This document shows, in pieces, positions 33,362 through 34,383 of a stretch of DNA of 34,383 nt (its first letter is position 1; each line of letters begins with the position of its first letter). The notes beneath the pieces are model-generated. The model was not told the DNA's origin, did not search any database, and saw only the letters and a program-made list of their open reading frames with translations. Source of the stretch: Bacillota bacterium (lineage in GTDB: Bacteria > Bacillota > Clostridia > Oscillospirales > Oscillospiraceae). A program made the position numbers and the translations under genes. The stretch is taken from the NCBI GenBank assembly GCA_030535235.1, contig JAUNCL010000024.1:1-34383 (forward strand), in the 5' to 3' direction.

Positions 33362-33574
33362 ATGGACCTGAAAAACAACCAGATCACCATCCGAGAGCTG
33401 CTGGCCCACCCCGGAGCCAGAAAGGTGCTGGAGCGCCGCTTCCCCCATGTGGTGGGCCGGCCTATCGTGGCGGCCTCCGGCTCCATGACCCTGGAGCGGG
33501 CCATGAAGCTGGGGGCGGCCTATGTGCCCCAGAAGTTCCTCCAGGAGACCCTGCGGGAGCTGCAGCGGCTGTAA
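33362..33574 (+). CDS. Small conserved-looking protein of unknown function
   Basis: This 70-residue protein begins MDLKNNQITIRELLAHPGAR and ends in an amphipathic helix (FLQETLRELQRL). The ITIRELLA.P.A..VL pattern resembles the start of DUF1858-like small helical domains, but I cannot confirm a match. The ATG at 33362 has GAGGTGAGAG before it; the longer frame from 33215 would overlap the DUF1540 gene and is not preferred. It has no signal peptide or Cys. A good start signal and a following hairpin support a real gene. Confidence 0.7.
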   Translation: MDLKNNQITIRELLAHPGARKVLERRFPHVVGRPIVAASGSMTLERAMKLGAAYVPQKFLQETLRELQRL

Positions 33575-33587
33575 TAGCCACATAAAT

Positions 33588-33613
33588 ATAAGGCCGGGTC
33601 ACCCCGGCCTTGG
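33588..33613. terminator. Hairpin between two convergent genes
   Basis: The arms AAGGCCGGG (33590-33598) and CCCGGCCTT (33603-33611) have a 4-base loop. The minus-strand side is followed by ATATTTATG and the plus-strand side lacks a T-run. It is likely the shared terminator of the 70-residue gene and the CmpB-family gene, stronger for the minus strand. Confidence 0.65.
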
Positions 33614-34162
33614 TTACATAGATTCTCCGGGACGTCGAAAGGCAAGGTACCAGCGCAGGCAGTTCGTATCCCCGGTCTGCCGGAGGAGCCAGAGGGAGAG
33701 GAGCGCGTCGGCCCCAAAGACCAGGAAGAGGAGCCAGACCTGCCAGGGGGCCAGCAGCGCCGCCAGAGGGGAGAGGAGAGGGTGGAGGACATAGACCAGG
33801 AAGCAGGCCAGCAGGCCCCAGAACAGGGTGAAAAGGGGACAGATGCGGCCCCCCAGGTTTCCCGGCTGCCGGTCGTAGTCCCAGAACCGTACCCCTACGG
33901 CCAGCTCGTAAAACAGCCCCACGGCGTACTCCACCAGGGTGGCCAGGAGTCCGCCCGCCAGAAAGACCCACAGCGGTTGAGCCAGGATGAGGGGCGGCAT
34001 ATGCAGGATGGCGGCGCCCCCCAGACCGTAGACCGGACAGAGGGGGAGGAAGAGCAGACATTTGCGCCCCTGGTCCCGAATCCCCCGGAGCCGGGCGAAG
34101 GCGACCTCCAGGAGAAAGCCAAGAAAGCTGTATAGGATGAATTGCAGAAAAGCCGTTACCAT
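33614..34162 (-). CDS. CmpB-family membrane protein (putative ABC transporter permease)
   Basis: This 182-residue protein has about five membrane helices. It carries the features of the family annotated as ABC_trans_CmpB: F..YSFLGFLLEV at the start, CPVYGLGGA near 42-50, and YELAVGVRFWDYDRQPGNLGGRICP in the middle, followed by FTLFWG. The ABC-transporter label rests on family naming only; no ATPase gene lies nearby. GGCGAGGTG lies about 5 bases before the ATG. It is convergent with the 70-residue gene and divergent from tRNA-Gly. Confidence 0.87.
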   Translation of the reverse strand: MVTAFLQFILYSFLGFLLEVAFARLRGIRDQGRKCLLFLPLCPVYGLGGAAILHMPPLILAQPLWVFLAGGLLATLVEYAVGLFYELAVGVRFWDYDRQPGNLGGRICPLFTLFWGLLACFLVYVLHPLLSPLAALLAPWQVWLLFLVFGADALLSLWLLRQTGDTNCLRWYLAFRRPGESM

Positions 34163-34246
34163 GACAACACCTCGCCCTTAGACTCCCCGGAAAGTGAGGG
34201 TCTATTCCCGAGGTGTAAATTATTTTGAGAAAAAAGAAAAAATTGC

Positions 34247-34275
34247 TTGACATATCAGGATCGGCGTGCTATTAT
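34247..34275 (+). promoter_or_regulatory. Sigma-A promoter of tRNA-Gly
   Basis: A perfect TTGACA (34247-34252), a 17-base spacer and TATTAT (34270-34275) lie about 33 bases before the tRNA. Confidence 0.85.
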
Positions 34276-34308
34276 GAACAAGCTAACGGTTCAGAAAATC
34301 GTACTTAT

Positions 34309-34382
34309 GCGGGTGTAGTTCAATGGTAGAATCCCAGCCTTCCAAGCTGGTCGCGTGGGTTCGATTCCCATCACCCGCTCCA
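34309..34382 (+). tRNA. tRNA-Gly (anticodon TCC)
   Basis: The acceptor stem pairs GCGGGTG with CACCCGC (34372-34378). The anticodon stem CCAGC/GCTGG holds loop CTTCCAA with anticodon TCC. The T-arm contains GTTCGAT, the discriminator is T, and CCA is encoded (34380-34382). Further tRNAs of the same transcript may follow beyond the window. Confidence 0.97.
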
Positions 34383-34383
34383 A

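Noticed and set aside
1-34383. CRISPR arrays, insertion sequences or prophage genes
   Set aside because: No direct-repeat/spacer array, transposase, integrase or phage structural gene was recognised on either strand.

Overview
The window looks like chromosome from an anaerobic, high-GC gut Clostridium of the Oscillospiraceae (Flavonifractor / Lawsonibacter / Intestinimonas type). This rests on strong Shine-Dalgarno sites, clostridial rnfCDGEAB order, an NAD-linked [FeFe] hydrogenase under a Rex-type operator, an SLH-anchored surface protein and DUF1540 / CmpB-family genes. The genus is inference. No insertion sequence, prophage or CRISPR array was seen.

Region 1 (1-12.4 kb, all minus strand) is a cell-surface and signalling block. 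An ECF-type sigma factor, a two-helix membrane protein, a seven-helix membrane protein and a PrsW-family intramembrane protease form one overlapping operon, closed by a clear terminator. Behind it lies a second unit: a paralogue of the two-helix protein, coupled by an ATGA overlap to a giant secreted protein of more than 3,200 residues. That protein carries FG-GAP-like, Fn3, Ig-like and about a dozen InlB-B-type repeats and ends in SLH repeats; the window edge cuts the third SLH repeat. The layout suggests a sigma / membrane partner / PrsW surface-sensing system, which may be undescribed.

Region 2 (12.4-20.6 kb, minus strand) holds an unexplained tandem of large hairpins facing rightward, a membrane acyltransferase, and the hydrogenase operon hydC-hydB-hydA. 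HydB is fused to a complete GltD/NfnB-like flavoprotein. A sigma-A promoter with a perfect Rex palindrome at its start site precedes hydC. Next is a DUF4234-like/SHOCT membrane protein gene broken by a one-base frameshift.

Region 3 (20.6-25.9 kb, plus strand) is housekeeping: polA, rimI, a second GNAT acetyltransferase and tsaD in one coupled operon, then a small cluster of DnaA-box-like sites and a tRNA-Thr(CGT) with its own promoter and terminator.

Region 4 (25.9-27.6 kb, minus strand) has two paralogous SGNH/GDSL hydrolases; the downstream copy has lost the catalytic Ser and Asp and is probably a pseudoenzyme. Region 5 (27.7-33.0 kb, plus strand) is the complete Rnf complex. Together with the hydrogenase it would connect H2, reduced ferredoxin, NAD(P)H and the membrane ion gradient. 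The right end has a DUF1540 Cys-rich peptide, a 70-residue unknown protein, a CmpB-family membrane protein and tRNA-Gly(TCC).
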